Shown here one piece after another: positions 54,752 through 64,000 of a DNA stretch of 64,000 bases. Source of the stretch: Adenophora triphylla var. japonica (taxonomy: Eukaryota; Streptophyta; Magnoliopsida; Asterales; Campanulaceae). The translations under genes and the position numbers were made by a program. Under the pieces are notes generated by a model, which worked only from the letters and a program-made list of their open reading frames with translations, ran no database searches and was not told where the DNA came from. Each line of letters starts with the position of its first letter. Position 1 is the first letter of the stretch. The stretch spans positions 124,001 to 188,000 of the forward strand of contig JAFEMH010002567.1 of NCBI GenBank assembly GCA_022495995.1. Reading direction: 5' to 3'.

Positions 54752-56087
54752 AAATCACAAACAGATCTCAGAAAATTCGGTCTCCTCAAGGACCATGCCC
54801 ATACACTGTCTATCCTTTCGATTCTCGATATATGCGTATTTTCTCCTCAGGATTGATAAAAAAAATACTTGTTCATATCAGCTTTGGCGGTTGACTAACC
54901 CGAACATCAATAAAGGGTTTTAAGCAGCTTTGTGATCATCACGAATAAGACAGATTTTCAAGTGTCTCGAAAAGTCTTCTATTTCTACATCATAGGAAGA
55001 TAGAGCTAAACACCGTTTCGGCCGCCAGGGCTTCCATACACTTTCCACACCTTGTGATGCTTATACTCTCTCAAAAGAGTCAAACCTAAAAACGAGAGTG
55101 TCATAAACAGAAGTTCAGATTCATTTCCCACCATCCGAAAGATATGTCCCCGCATGCAAATTTCTTGAGTCTTGTCTCGCCGTCCGACCGACCGACCGAA
55201 ATCAAAGGATCAATCTCGGACCGGGCCGCATAAGGATGTGTATGAAGCCGGGGCTTTGGTCGAAGACGATGAACATTTTGTGTGTGATTTTCGAGGCCGT
55301 TATCATGATAGCAATGCTTGAAAATGGATTCCCTAGCAAAGAGGCTCACTCTTCGATGAACCTACCGGATTCCACATCCCGAATAAGAAGATTGACTATG
55401 GGAAACAATGAAGAAGTCCATGATCGAAGGTTTGTCAACTCGGCCTCGCAATGTCACGCGACGTAACATACCTGTGTCACTTAGAGTCGTGCGACATGAT
55501 AAATCCAAAGATCGACATCAGCAAGCCGCAACTCGATATGTACCAGGGCACTCCCCGACTTGTCCCAAGCCGCAAAACAACAAGGCTCCCGCAAACAATC
55601 ACGGGGAGGAAGTTTCATTCAAAAGCAACATACACATGAACCATTACCCTCATATACAAACTCCAAAGTCACATAAACCATTCAAAAGCCATTCATTCCA
55701 TGCACCTCTTTTTTCTTTCCCAAAATATAAAAGCTCGCACAAACAAATAAACAACTAATAATGTTTTAGGTGCAAAATAAAGAAAGAAAAGAAAAAGAGA
55801 GTATTTGTTTCTTTCCCCAAAAACAGGGTACATAAACCAAAAGAGGATCATAAATCAGTCCAGGGACTACTCCGAATCATCGAAATGTAAGTATCACCAT
55901 CGGCGAGCTACTATCGTCATCTCAGCCTCCTCACTGTCTTCCCCATCGCATCACCTTCCTCTTGGTCCGGGCCAAGAAGCAGCTCATGATAAACAACAGA
56001 TCATCCCTAAGAGCTCATGCATAACAGAACGGGAAAGTCTCAAGCTCATGAGGATCTTGGGAAGACTCACTATCGTAGATGGGAGGA
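54752..56087. other. Element C spacer before the antisense ORF
   Basis: No convincing gene. GC-rich words GTCACGCGAC and GTCGTGCGAC recur at about 55454-55496. 55740-55800 is purine-rich. Small frames were not taken as genes. Confidence 0.45.
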
Positions 56088-57822
56088 TTAGGAGGACGAC
56101 GAATGCCTTGGTCCTAGGAAAATGAGTATCCTCGCAGAAAAATCCGCACGAGCCCTCTTCCTACCGGGCAAGCTAACCGTGGAATCACCGTCATCACAAC
56201 TACCGGAACCTTGAGCCGCAAGTTTCTCCCTCGTATATTGATTGCTCCTCATCAACCGATCAACCATATCCATGGCCCCGGTATAGCGACGAGCAAAGCC
56301 CCAAGATACGTCACCGATACCCGATACAAGCAAATGAAAAAGAATCGAAATCAGATCAAAACAAGGGAATGGAAGGATATTCACAGCTCAAAGTCACTTA
56401 CAGATTGAGTCCCCTCCTAAGATGAAATACGAAAAACCCCGCCGGTGTCAAGAGTGGCCCGCCTCACAAGCATCTCCATCCCGAAAATCAACGAAAGGAG
56501 GTGGCAGAGGTGCATCCGTCACATGTCCAGGAGAAGGCCCTACCTTGAGCATCGAAGTATCAGGAGCATTAGGAATATCATGTCTCGTAGCAACCTGCGG
56601 CGATCTCAACCTCGTAGCCACATAAGTGTCATAATCCGCATCATCCTCCGTATAATTGAAGGCGTGCTCTCCCTGGATCAAAGTGACCACATTCTCCAAC
56701 TTCCAAGGAAACGACATCTCACAGGAGGATCATAGGGAACCCCGGCCATACTACCCGGACCGTGCCGCCCACAAACCCTCTCACCCAAATATAATGCATC
56801 CCTGCACAAACCCACCAACAGCTTGCGGCACTCAAGAAGATGAAGGGCATGATCCAGATGGACCCCAAAGATATCTATCGCCCCAAGGAAACAAAGTCAA
56901 ACTCCTGTGGACTCCTCGCAAACAAACCATGGTATCACTGAGAAGCGGTCATCCGTCCCTTAGAATCACTGTACGAATCTTTTGCCTAGCATCCTTCACC
57001 CGGCGTCTCATGGCAGGAAATGTGGTAACCGTAAATGTCTCCCCTACTCTCCAAGCATAACACCCAATGACCTTATAAGCCCAAGCCTCGAAAAGAAGGA
57101 CAGAGCAGAGTCAAAGAGACAGAAAAGCAATATTCAAATAAAGGAGGCAAACCAAGAAATACCTCAAATGCAAAGTGGCAAAGAAGCTGAAGGACTTAGC
57201 TTTCCCCCGACTAACATCATCAAAAGCCAAAAACAACTCACTAAACCTCGCCTCCCCCAAGACAATGATCCAACGGTGGCCCAATCTCTCGAAGCTCCAA
57301 TAAAGAAAGCAAAGCCGTGGACGTGGCATTGATAAACAACATATCCGAGAAGCCAACCCAAACAAACGCCCGGCCAATCTCTCGACTCAACCCGTCCTCA
57401 TCGCATCCGCCATCTCGGCGGAAAACCGGTGCTCGATCAACCATCCGGCCATGAAGATCTCCCAACTCATACCCATTCCCCTTCTATTCCCGGGGAACAA
57501 AGCCAATCGCCTCCATAAAGTAAGCATCGCAGAGGCCGTGGGTCATCAATCGAATAGGCTCCTCCGTATACAAAGGCTCGTCGCTGAAAGGCACTCGCAA
57601 TGACGGCAAAATCATATGGCGTGACGGCCGCCTCGCCCCAAGAGAAGTGAAAAGAGTGAGTAGTCTCCCACCGTAACTCTCGAAAGCCTTTACCAAGCCA
57701 ATGCTCCTCTCGTGTGCCGCCAACAATTTTGGCCATCTCAAAGAACCGCCCCAACCCCGCAAAGATATACCACCTTTTGGCGAGTGGACAAGCTCCTGAC
57801 TACCCGGCAGCAAATCCCACAA
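56088..57822 (-). pseudogene. Element C antisense ORF, plant mobile domain (PMD)
   Basis: On the strand opposite to gag, three or four overlapping frames add up to a plant mobile-domain protein. 57754 down: RFFEMAKIVGG then ETTHSFHFSWGEAAVTPYDF (the PMD W..TH.FH...GE...T..D signature) and the YGGAYSIDDPRPL block. The 57465 block reads FVWVGFSDMLF. The 57377 block reads ELFLAFDDVSRGKAKSFSFF. 56384-56717 give its tail. Antisense ORFs between pol and the 3' LTR are known in the Tat clade; their role is unknown. Frameshifts near 57470, 57240 and 57110 disable it. Confidence 0.75.
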
Positions 57823-58779
57823 TTTTCCAACGACCTCTGGAGAGCCCCGGGTACATAAATCCTACAGGTAAACACAGCGCAGGTATGAATATCTCAAATT
57901 TACTCGTCAAAACAATTTTAATTTCAAGCAAAACTAGGTTTTGTGCATACATTTTACAATTGCTAAAGTAAAATCAGAGCATGCAATAAACTTCGAGTCC
58001 GAACAAAGAAAGGAAAAGAAAGAAAAATCAATCTTTTTTCGAAAAAATTTAATTTCCTCAGTGCACCAAAAGCTAGGGTTACAATTATTACCTTCTTCTC
58101 CGGGCCCGAGGAATGTTCTTTCAAATGAGGGTAGAAATCTCCCCTAACAGTTTGAGGAACAAATGGTCTCTGATTCCTCAAGGCGAATTTACGTCTGGCG
58201 ATAGATCTACTAGATCTACCTTCACCGGAGTCTTCCAGCTTTTAGGGATCGAGATGAATGCAATCGATGAGGACACGTCTGGGGAAGATTTTAAATTGAA
58301 GCCGGCTTTGGAGTGTTGCCTTAGGAAATTGGGCCCGAGAATCGTCTTGAAAATCAGTAACTATTATGATTCTTTCGCCGTGCGGCTAACTGGGCTTGGG
58401 TCGGAGCATTTTTGGTGGGTCGGCGCCTAGGGGGCATTTTGATGAACCAAGACTGAAATCAAGCCCTAGAATCAGTCGGCAGTGATTTGAAGGCGAGCAA
58501 AATGGTGTTCCTCTCTCGTCGGACCGTCCACCTCCCTCTAACAATGTATTTCAAAATGAGGACTGTTCACCCTTTTAAAAGACTGATCACTGGCTTTAAA
58601 TGGTCGTGCGACACAACGTTCCCTCAAAGCCAAAATTCCCAAAATACCCCTGCACTCTAATGATGTACAAATTTTGACCCCGCGTGGAGTTGTTGTTTTA
58701 CCCGCGCAGGTACAATAATCAATTGAGTCTCGACGACTGGACCTCCGACCAAACTGGAGAAGAAAGAACAAAACAAAAA
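57823..58779. other. Element C spacer upstream of the array
   Basis: This is the upstream (promoter) side of the antisense ORF. No gene resembling a known family. Includes GTCGTGCGAC at about 58604-58613. Some short frames are open but have no recognisable content. Confidence 0.45.
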
Positions 58780-58799
58780 AAGCATGCGTATCTGTGACA

Positions 58800-59228
58800 G
58801 CCCCAAGAAGAGCTCGACAATACCAGAAAAGAAGAAAAGCCTCTCAAGCAGAGCCAAACCAAGAAAAGCCTCTCTAGCGGAGCACACAAAGAAGAAAAGC
58901 CTCTCTAGCGGAGCACACAAATCAAGAAAAGCCTCTCTAGCGGAGCACACAAAGAAGAAAAGCCTCTCTAACAGAGCACACAAAGAAGAAAAGCCTCTCA
59001 AGTAGAGCCAAACCAAAGAAAAAAAGCCTCTCTAGTTGAGCCCACCAAGAAGAAAAGCCTCTCAAGCAGAGCCAAACCAAGAAAAGCCTCTCTAGCGGAG
59101 CACACAAAGAAGAAAAGCCTCTCAAGCAGAGCCAAACCAAAGGGAAAAGCCTCTCTAGCGGAGCCCACCAAGAAGAAAAGCCTCTCAAGCAGAGCCAAAC
59201 CCAAGAAAAGCCTCTCAAGCGGAGCACA
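58800..59228. repeat. Element C tandem array, about 31-base period, about 13 copies
   Basis: aaaagcctctc recurs roughly every 30-33 bases between about 58836 and 59207 as gaaaagcctctctagcggagcacacaaa. Units hold CTCT-CAAGC-AGAG or the variant CTC-TCTAGCG-GAG, again a small hairpin. It is open in both directions through repetition only. Confidence 0.92.
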
Positions 59229-59310
59229 ACAGAAGTCACAAGTAAGCACAGCAAAGGTATGAAGACACATCTCTATCCCTTTCTTGCTTGTAGTCAGTAT
59301 TGGTAATTCC

Positions 59311-59380
59311 GAACTACGATTTGGCTTGATTCCCTTCTTAAAGGGATACGTAGGAATCCTTTCTCAGAAAGGTCCAGCCA
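59311..59380 (+). ncRNA. Junction-pseudoknot RNA motif, C distal copy
   Basis: GAACTACG, P1 TGGCT/AGCCA, TGA, P2 TCCCTT-CTTA-AAGGGA, TACGTAGG, P3 CCTTT-CTCAG-AAAGG, GGTCC. This is the clearest copy. It ends 117 bases before the LTR. Confidence 0.78.
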
Positions 59381-59484
59381 TAATTTTCCCCTTCTCACCC
59401 TTCTAGCCCTTCACCTTAACCCCAGCCGCTCATTGAGATTGGGTCTTATTTTATCGACAACCCCACTTTTTCCAAAAGTGACGT

Positions 59485-59497
59485 TGCCGAGGGGCTC
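59485..59497 (+). promoter_or_regulatory. Element C polypurine tract
   Basis: GCCGAGGGGCTC directly before the LTR start TGTAAGTACG at 59498. Same sequence type as at the PPT of A. Confidence 0.82.
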
Positions 59498-60880
59498 TGT
59501 AAGTACGCCAATCCAATTCGCAACCTTTTCGATGCATTTTAATATAATAAAACTGCATTAAGGGGCGTTTTGGTAAATTCCCGGCCTATCCCGAGACTTT
59601 CGGAAACGTTCCATGAGTTTCCCGCGAAGGAAGTACCTTTTGGTACATCATTCATGCCAAAGGACCCCTTGGGAATAAAACCTGTTGGACCTTTTGGGTA
59701 TTTTCCCTGAATGTTCCGTAAACCGGTTTTTGGCGCCAAAAGCGGTTGAGCCACCTTGTGTCACGCGACAGCTTGAGGCATGGAAAGTGGACGCGTAAGG
59801 TCGTGCGACATACTAAGGCAGCCAACTGCAGCCTATAAATAAGACCCTCCCCCTCATTGAAATGGATCCCAATTTCTAGCCTACTGTTACTCTGCCAAAA
59901 TAGCAGTGTAACGAGCGTCCCAAGCACAAAACCTCTCTCTCTCCTACCTTCCAACCCACTAATCCCTCTCATCCAAACCCAATTCTCTACCTACACCAAT
60001 TGGAACCCTTGGATCAGAGCTGTGAGATCTACAACGAAGAATTGAAGGATTCTATATCTGACTAGATATAGAATTCGTGGAATCAATAAGGGTAACAATT
60101 CCCTAACCCTCTCTCTCTCTCTCATTTAATTCCTTGCAATTTTATAGTTCTATTTTGTTTGGATTCAGTAATCAGATCCTAGCTATCTGAATTACTGAAT
60201 CCCAATCGCAATCTCTCTGTTTAACTTGCATAGATTGTGTAATTGAGCTCATATTGATTGATTTGGTTGAATTTGGTGTTTGAGCCCCCAAGGGGGTGTG
60301 GATCTACCCATATCCACACTCCCTAGGTCGATTTGATGTTGTTTATGTTTTTCGTTCATAATTCAGCTTGTTAATTAGATCTGTATAGCTTCTGTTAATT
60401 TCTGAGTTCATATTGTGAGGTTTCTGCAGAAGGCTCATATGTGTCACGCGACACCTTCGTCCCCAAGTGATCCTGTGTCACGCGACACATGTGGTCACTG
60501 GTACGATGTGTCATGCGACACACATGACCCATCTGCAGTGACTCTTTTCCTTTGTAATCTGTTCTAGTTTGTTTGTATCAGGGATGTGGCCTCCCTAAAT
60601 AATGGGCTCACAATATGTAATTTCTCGTTTCATAATTAATAAGATGCACTTTATCACATTTCGTTTATTATCGATATTTGCACACACTTTGGATTTACTT
60701 GGATGTGTTTGATTGAAAGACTCGTCTATGGACGAGGCATGTTGGGTGAACTCTCGGTTCTTCCCAACACGTAACCTGACCCCCGAACTCATGTTTTCTC
60801 TCTAAAACAAAGGTTTTCAATGTTTCCTCTTAAAACGGCATGGCGACTCCTTTTCTTTTTTTCGGGCGAGCGCGCATTCA
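59498..60880 (+). repeat. Element C 3' LTR
   Basis: 1383 bases, differing from 49266-50648 at few positions seen by eye (for example around 60170-60190). Followed by the duplication GCGAC at 60881-60885, where element B resumes. Confidence 0.96.
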
Positions 60881-61998
60881 GCGACCTGTACAAGAAACGG
60901 TACCAAGGACCACTCCTCTTGTGTGTCACCCAAGAAAGGGCAAGAGAGTTAATGACTGAAGTCCACAATGGTCCCTGCGGTCCTCATATGAATGCAAGAG
61001 CATTGATGCAAGTAATCCTCAGAATGGGCTACTACTGGATTTCCATGGAAACAGACTGTGTTCAGCATGTCCAAAAATGCGACAAATGCCAACGGGTTGC
61101 CAACCTCAATCATCTTCCGCCTCATGACTTGTTCTGCATGACGACTCCTTGGCCGTTTGCAACTTGGGGTATTGACGTGATAGGGAAAATAGCCCCGGCA
61201 GGAAGCAATGGGCATGAATTTATGCTAGTGGCAGTGGATTACTTCACTAAGTGTGTAGAGGCCAAGTCCTACGAGGTCCTCACATCCAAGAAAGTGGCCC
61301 AGTTTGTCAAATAAAATATCATGTGCAGATACGGGGTGCCCAATGAGGTCATTTCAGATAACGGGTCGCACTTTGAAGGGGCCTGCGATAGATTGCCGCG
61401 ACCCGTAGTCACTCGCCACAAATCGTCCCCATACAGGCCTCAGACCAATGGAGCAGTAGAAGCTGCCAATAAGACGCTCGAAAGGATTATCCGGAAAATG
61501 GCCACCCGTGGTCGTGACTGGCCCGAGAAGCTACATCTGGCACTCTGGGGCTACAAGACGTCTGTTAGAACAGCCACGTGAGAAACCCCTTTCACCCTGA
61601 CTTACGGGATGGAAGTAGTATTGCCAGTAGAGTTGGAAATCCCGTCATTAAGGGTCCTCCTGGAAAACAGTGTCAATGAAGTAGAATGGCTACGCAGCCG
61701 GCACGATGAATTGGCCCTGCTTGATGAAAGGAGGCTAAAATCCATGGAACACACCCGATCCTATCAGAGGCGAATGGCCAGGGCATTCGACAAAAAGGTC
61801 AAGGCCAGAGACATCAAAGAGGGTGACCTAGTGCTGAAGGTAAAGCCCCCTACCAGAGATAACCCTCTGGAAAAGTGGGAATCCGTTTGGATTGGCCCGT
61901 ATGTGGTGCAGAAAATACTCTTGGGAGGAGCAATGAAGCTTGCGGACCTGGACGGCAATCCCTTTGTTCATCAAGTCAACGGTGACATGCTCCGCCGG

Positions 61999-62068
<70 letters not shown>

Positions 62069-62080
62069 AGAAGAAAATGA
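60881..62080 (+). pseudogene. Element B integrase
   Basis: Zinc-binding HHCC part: MTEVHNGPCGPHMNARALM then CDKCQRVANLNH. Core DDE: TWGIDVIGKI (D), VISDNGSHFEG (D) and PYRPQTNGAVEAANKTLERI (E). C-terminal: LTYGMEVVLPVELEIPSLRV, GDLVLKVKPPTRDNPL, KWESVWIGPYVVQKIL. Stops at 61312-61314 (TAA) and 61579-61581 (TGA). The end of the frame runs straight into a (TA)n tract giving a Tyr-Ile repeat. It joins strands of the cDNA into the host genome when intact. Confidence 0.94.
61999..62065. repeat. (TA)n microsatellite at the integrase end
   Basis: About 33 TA units immediately after the DMLRRYY tail of the integrase. A shorter (TA)n at 10870-10892 in A lies within the same twin-hairpin neighbourhood, so the tract is old and length-variable. 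Confidence 0.97.
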
Positions 62081-62087
62081 AAAATAG

Positions 62088-62263
62088 TGCAAAAAGAGTA
62101 ATGCCCAGCTAGGCTGAAAACCAAAAAAAAAAAAGGGCGGTCTAGGAAAAAGACAGGGTTGAACATAAAAAAAGAAAAAAATAAAATTAGTGCAAAAAGT
62201 GTAAAGCCCAGCTAGGCTAAAAACCCGAAAAAATGGCGGTCTAGGCAAAAGACAGGGTTGCAC
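62088..62263 (+). ncRNA. Twin GTGCAA/TTGCAC elements of B
   Basis: Copy 1 at 62088-62155 and copy 2 at 62190-62263 (GTGCAAAAAG to GGGTTGCAC). Copy 1's end reads GGTTGAAC, so its arm has one mismatch. Inner arms AACCC/GGGTT. They match 10798-10982 of A, reversed. Each has GCCCAGCTAGGC and GGTCTAGG inside. Confidence 0.6.
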
Positions 62264-62308
62264 ATAAAAAAAAAAAAGCAAACAAAAATTCCAATAGTTC
62301 ACCAGAAT

Positions 62309-62381
62309 GAACTACGAAGACCTGAGCCCCTTAGTCTTTCTTGTAAAAGGGGAACGTAGGCAGCCAGAAATGGTTCGGTCT
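62309..62381 (+). ncRNA. Junction-pseudoknot RNA motif, B proximal copy
   Basis: GAACTACGA, P1 AGACC/GGTCT, TGA, P2 CCCCTT/AAGGGG with a long loop, AACGTAGG, P3 CCA-GAAA-TGG, GGTTC. Just after pol and before the antisense ORF, as in C. Confidence 0.75.
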
Positions 62382-62598
62382 AAACAATAAATAAGACATC
62401 AAAATTTTCATGAAATGTGTCTTGTATAAATTCTAAGATAATATCTCTTGTTAATTACAAGCCAAAAGCTTTTTGATGAGTTCAAGCACGGTCTACTCTT
62501 GACTCTGCTAACCTGCTACAAAGACTGAAATATACAAAAAGACCTAATAATCTACTGTGTTTGCGAAAGGCAATAAGTGGATCCTAGGAATAGATCTC
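62382..62598. other. Element B spacer before the antisense ORF
   Basis: About 220 bases without repeats or coding sign. The start is rich in A and T. Confidence 0.4.
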
Positions 62599-64000
62599 TC
62601 AGTCGTCATTCACTGAGTCTTCCTTGTTCTTCTTCCCTTTACCTCGACCCAGTCGAGTGTTCTTCCTCTTCTTATCAATGATGTCGGTCTCCCTCATCCC
62701 AATCTCAGGTATCCTCACTGGAGCCTCCACCAAACCTGTGTCAATAAGTGCCTTCTCTACCCTGGCACGAGCCCGTATCTCCTCCCTCTGAGCCTCAGTA
62801 AGGGGAGCGACCTTCGATAACCTCTCATATCGGGCTTCCATATCCCTATAAAGGTCATCTGACTGGTTATGGCAACTAGCCTTAGCCTCAGTTTCCCTTA
62901 GAGTCCTGCTCGAGTCACAGTCAGCCCCCAATAAAGCCTGACGTCTCTCTCCCAAAACAACCTGAGTCGCCCCCATTTCCTTCTCATACCAGTCCAATTA
63001 AGCCGTAGTCAAGATAGTACCCTTCCTGCTCTTGAGAATGGCCCTAGGTGGAAAAGCGGCATATGTCCAATCCATCGAGAAAAATGAGAAGTTGGTTGGA
63101 TCCCTCATGTCAAAAGACACCACCTCCATGGTACGAATGTCCTCCCAATCATCCAACGGTTCCTGCAAAATCCCAAACTTCCTGGACACTAAACAGGGGA
63201 AGTAGAAAGATGACCAAGATAGTCCCGGAACCCTCACTACGTAGGACTCCTGAAATGTCTTTCGGGTCTGCAACCTCCAATGAGGCACCCACCAGTGAAT
63301 GTCAGAGGTAGATAGCCGAGCCATCATTAGCTCCCAGCCACCCTGATCATGTTGCCTAGGTGCACCCCTCCGAGAAATCACCCAAGGGCACTGAGTAGGG
63401 GAAGCTCCAGGTAAAGCCCCAAATCTCTCCTGTAACCATAGAGTCAACACAGCGGGACTCCCAGACCTCATGAAATGGTCTCCCGTAGCCATCCTATCAA
63501 TGCCATGCAGAGTCTCCCCCAGAATCAGAGGAACAATATCCTTCCCAGCCCTGCAATCCCTGACCATGTCCAAAAGGCCACTATGGCAGACCCCGAAGGA
63601 CTCAGCAGTGAACAGAAATGAGAACGCACAGAGGATAAAGGCATCCATAGCTACTGTAGTCGCAGCCATATCTGGAGACCCAAACCTGCTCGGGATATCA
63701 GAAATGTCAATCCTGTTAGGGGCTATCAACATCCCCTCAGCTTCTTTCGTAGAAATTTGCAGAAAAGATGCCAACTTTATCGTCATCGGCATGTCCCCGG
63801 TCGAAGGAATCGAAATAGCTTCAATTTCTGGACCCTCAATCAATGCCTGGAAGTCTTAGAAGGTTGGGACGATTTCATTGTAAGAAAAGCAGTAAACGTG
63901 TCTCCGGACGTCCCAAAACCTCGCTGCTGCTCTCAAAAGGTCCCAATCGGGCGGGAGATCCTTCAAATACCATAAAGACTTGACCTTGAAGGTGGTATCA
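62599..64000 (-). pseudogene. Element B antisense ORF (DUF7745/plant mobile-domain-like)
   Basis: Starts beyond the right edge. Near the edge the minus strand reads SLWYLKDLPPDW then ARFWDVRRHVYCF, then a frameshift (about 63880) and a TAA (63856-63858). From 63843 down: FLQISTKEAEGMLIA, FILCAFSFLFTAESFGVCHS, IVPLILGETLHGIDR, SPAVLTLWLQERFG, DIHWWVPHW and VPGLSWSSFYFPCL. A TAA at 62998-63000 is followed in the same frame to 62599 by a charged, Lys/Arg-rich tail (RKNTRLGRGKGKKNKED) that looks like a nuclear signal. Wording is like DUF7745, a relative of the plant mobile domain that travels with Tat elements. Confidence 0.75.

Larger units (their letters stand above)
49266..60880 (+). mobile_element. 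Gypsy element C, non-autonomous (gag and antisense ORF only)
   Basis: LTRs 49266-50648 and 59498-60880, each exactly 1383 bases and nearly identical. Duplication GCGAC lies on both sides, with PBS 50650-50667 and PPT next to the right LTR. The 8849-base interior has gag fragments (51994-53314), two ACGUAGG motifs, a plant mobile-domain antisense ORF and tandem repeats. It has no protease, RT or integrase, like the non-autonomous class called TR-GAG. LTR likeness suggests it is the youngest element here. It interrupts B's integrase region. Confidence 0.95.
39816..64000 (+). mobile_element. Gypsy element B (Tat/Ogre type), 3' end outside the window
   Basis: LTR 39816-41596, PBS 41600-41617, leader, gag 43332, protease, G-patch, RT, RNase H, second RNase H, integrase, post-integrase elements, antisense ORF. 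The window ends before the 3' LTR. Element C is inserted at 49266-60880 with GCGAC on both sides (49261-49265, 60881-60885). The gene order and the second, archaeal-type RNase H are hallmarks of the Tat clade. At least eight stops or shifts make it inactive. Bases ACAAC at 39811-39815 should recur after the 3' LTR if the boundary is right. Confidence 0.92.

Noticed and set aside
58784..59270. Lys/Ser-rich and hydrophobic repeat ORFs on both strands
   Set aside because: Both strands are open because of the 31-base repeat. No sign of selection on a protein.
59311..59380. Hammerhead or other known self-cleaving ribozyme in the junction motif
   Set aside because: No CUGAUGA/GAAA core or other known catalytic core; the three-way shape alone is not enough.
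63237..63250. ACTACGTAGGA inside the antisense ORF of B as an eleventh RNA motif
   Set aside because: None of the flanking helices or conserved words are present; chance match.

Overview
This is a stretch of plant (angiosperm) nuclear DNA built almost wholly from transposable elements nested inside one another. The evidence is TNP2/CACTA transposase, Ty1-copia elements primed by initiator tRNA-Met, Ty3-gypsy Tat/Ogre-type elements primed by a tRNA-Arg-like site, plant mobile-domain antisense reading frames, a Stowaway MITE, an L1-type LINE and a tRNA-derived SINE. The species cannot be told from the sequence. No intact host gene was found. The one candidate host coding piece is a short exon-like fragment carried in CACTA terminal DNA (28652-28841).

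Layout. 1-4531: decayed CACTA transposase on the minus strand with its 5' flank. 4532-27200: a 5'-truncated LINE, split by gypsy element A (4619-25240, 5-bp duplication GACAT). The right LTR of A is itself split by a copia element (16824-24816, duplication GGAAT). 27213-29314: CACTA subterminal repeats ending in a terminal inverted repeat, probably the other half of the left-hand CACTA. 29318-35000: a copia RT scrap, a SINE, and LTR and 3'-region pieces of two more Tat-type elements (E and D). 34975-37129: copia F, with a MITE in its LTR. 37410-39815: an LTR scrap and copia G. 39816 to the end: gypsy element B (plus strand; LTR, PBS, gag, protease, G-patch, RT, two RNases H, integrase, antisense ORF). 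B is interrupted at 49266-60880 by gypsy element C (duplication GCGAC), a pol-less element with two 1383-bp LTRs. Every coding region carries stops or frameshifts. C looks youngest.

The strongest unexplained signal is in the untranslated parts of the gypsy elements. A roughly 60-75 base sequence recurs ten times in five elements (A, B, C, D, E), always in the sense direction. It folds by eye into a three-helix junction. A conserved 5' CTACG can pair with CGTAG inside the junction, giving a pseudoknot. The three helices keep pairing while changing sequence, and one copy changes both sides of the pseudoknot together (CTATG/CATAG). Copies sit in two places: just after gag/pol, and near the polypurine tract. 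Between them lie fast-changing tandem arrays whose repeat units are themselves small hairpins. A second twin hairpin element (ends GTGCAA/TTGCAC) sits between pol and the proximal copy. Together these suggest an organised, structured 3' RNA region in Tat-type retrotransposons.

The LTR promoters share another feature. GC-rich near-palindromes (GTCGTGCGAC, GTCACGCGAC, GCCGTGCGGC and similar) lie close upstream of the TATA box in gypsy LTRs and also in the unrelated copia LTR. All boundaries and duplications were read by eye. Family names come from recognised motifs, not from database searches.
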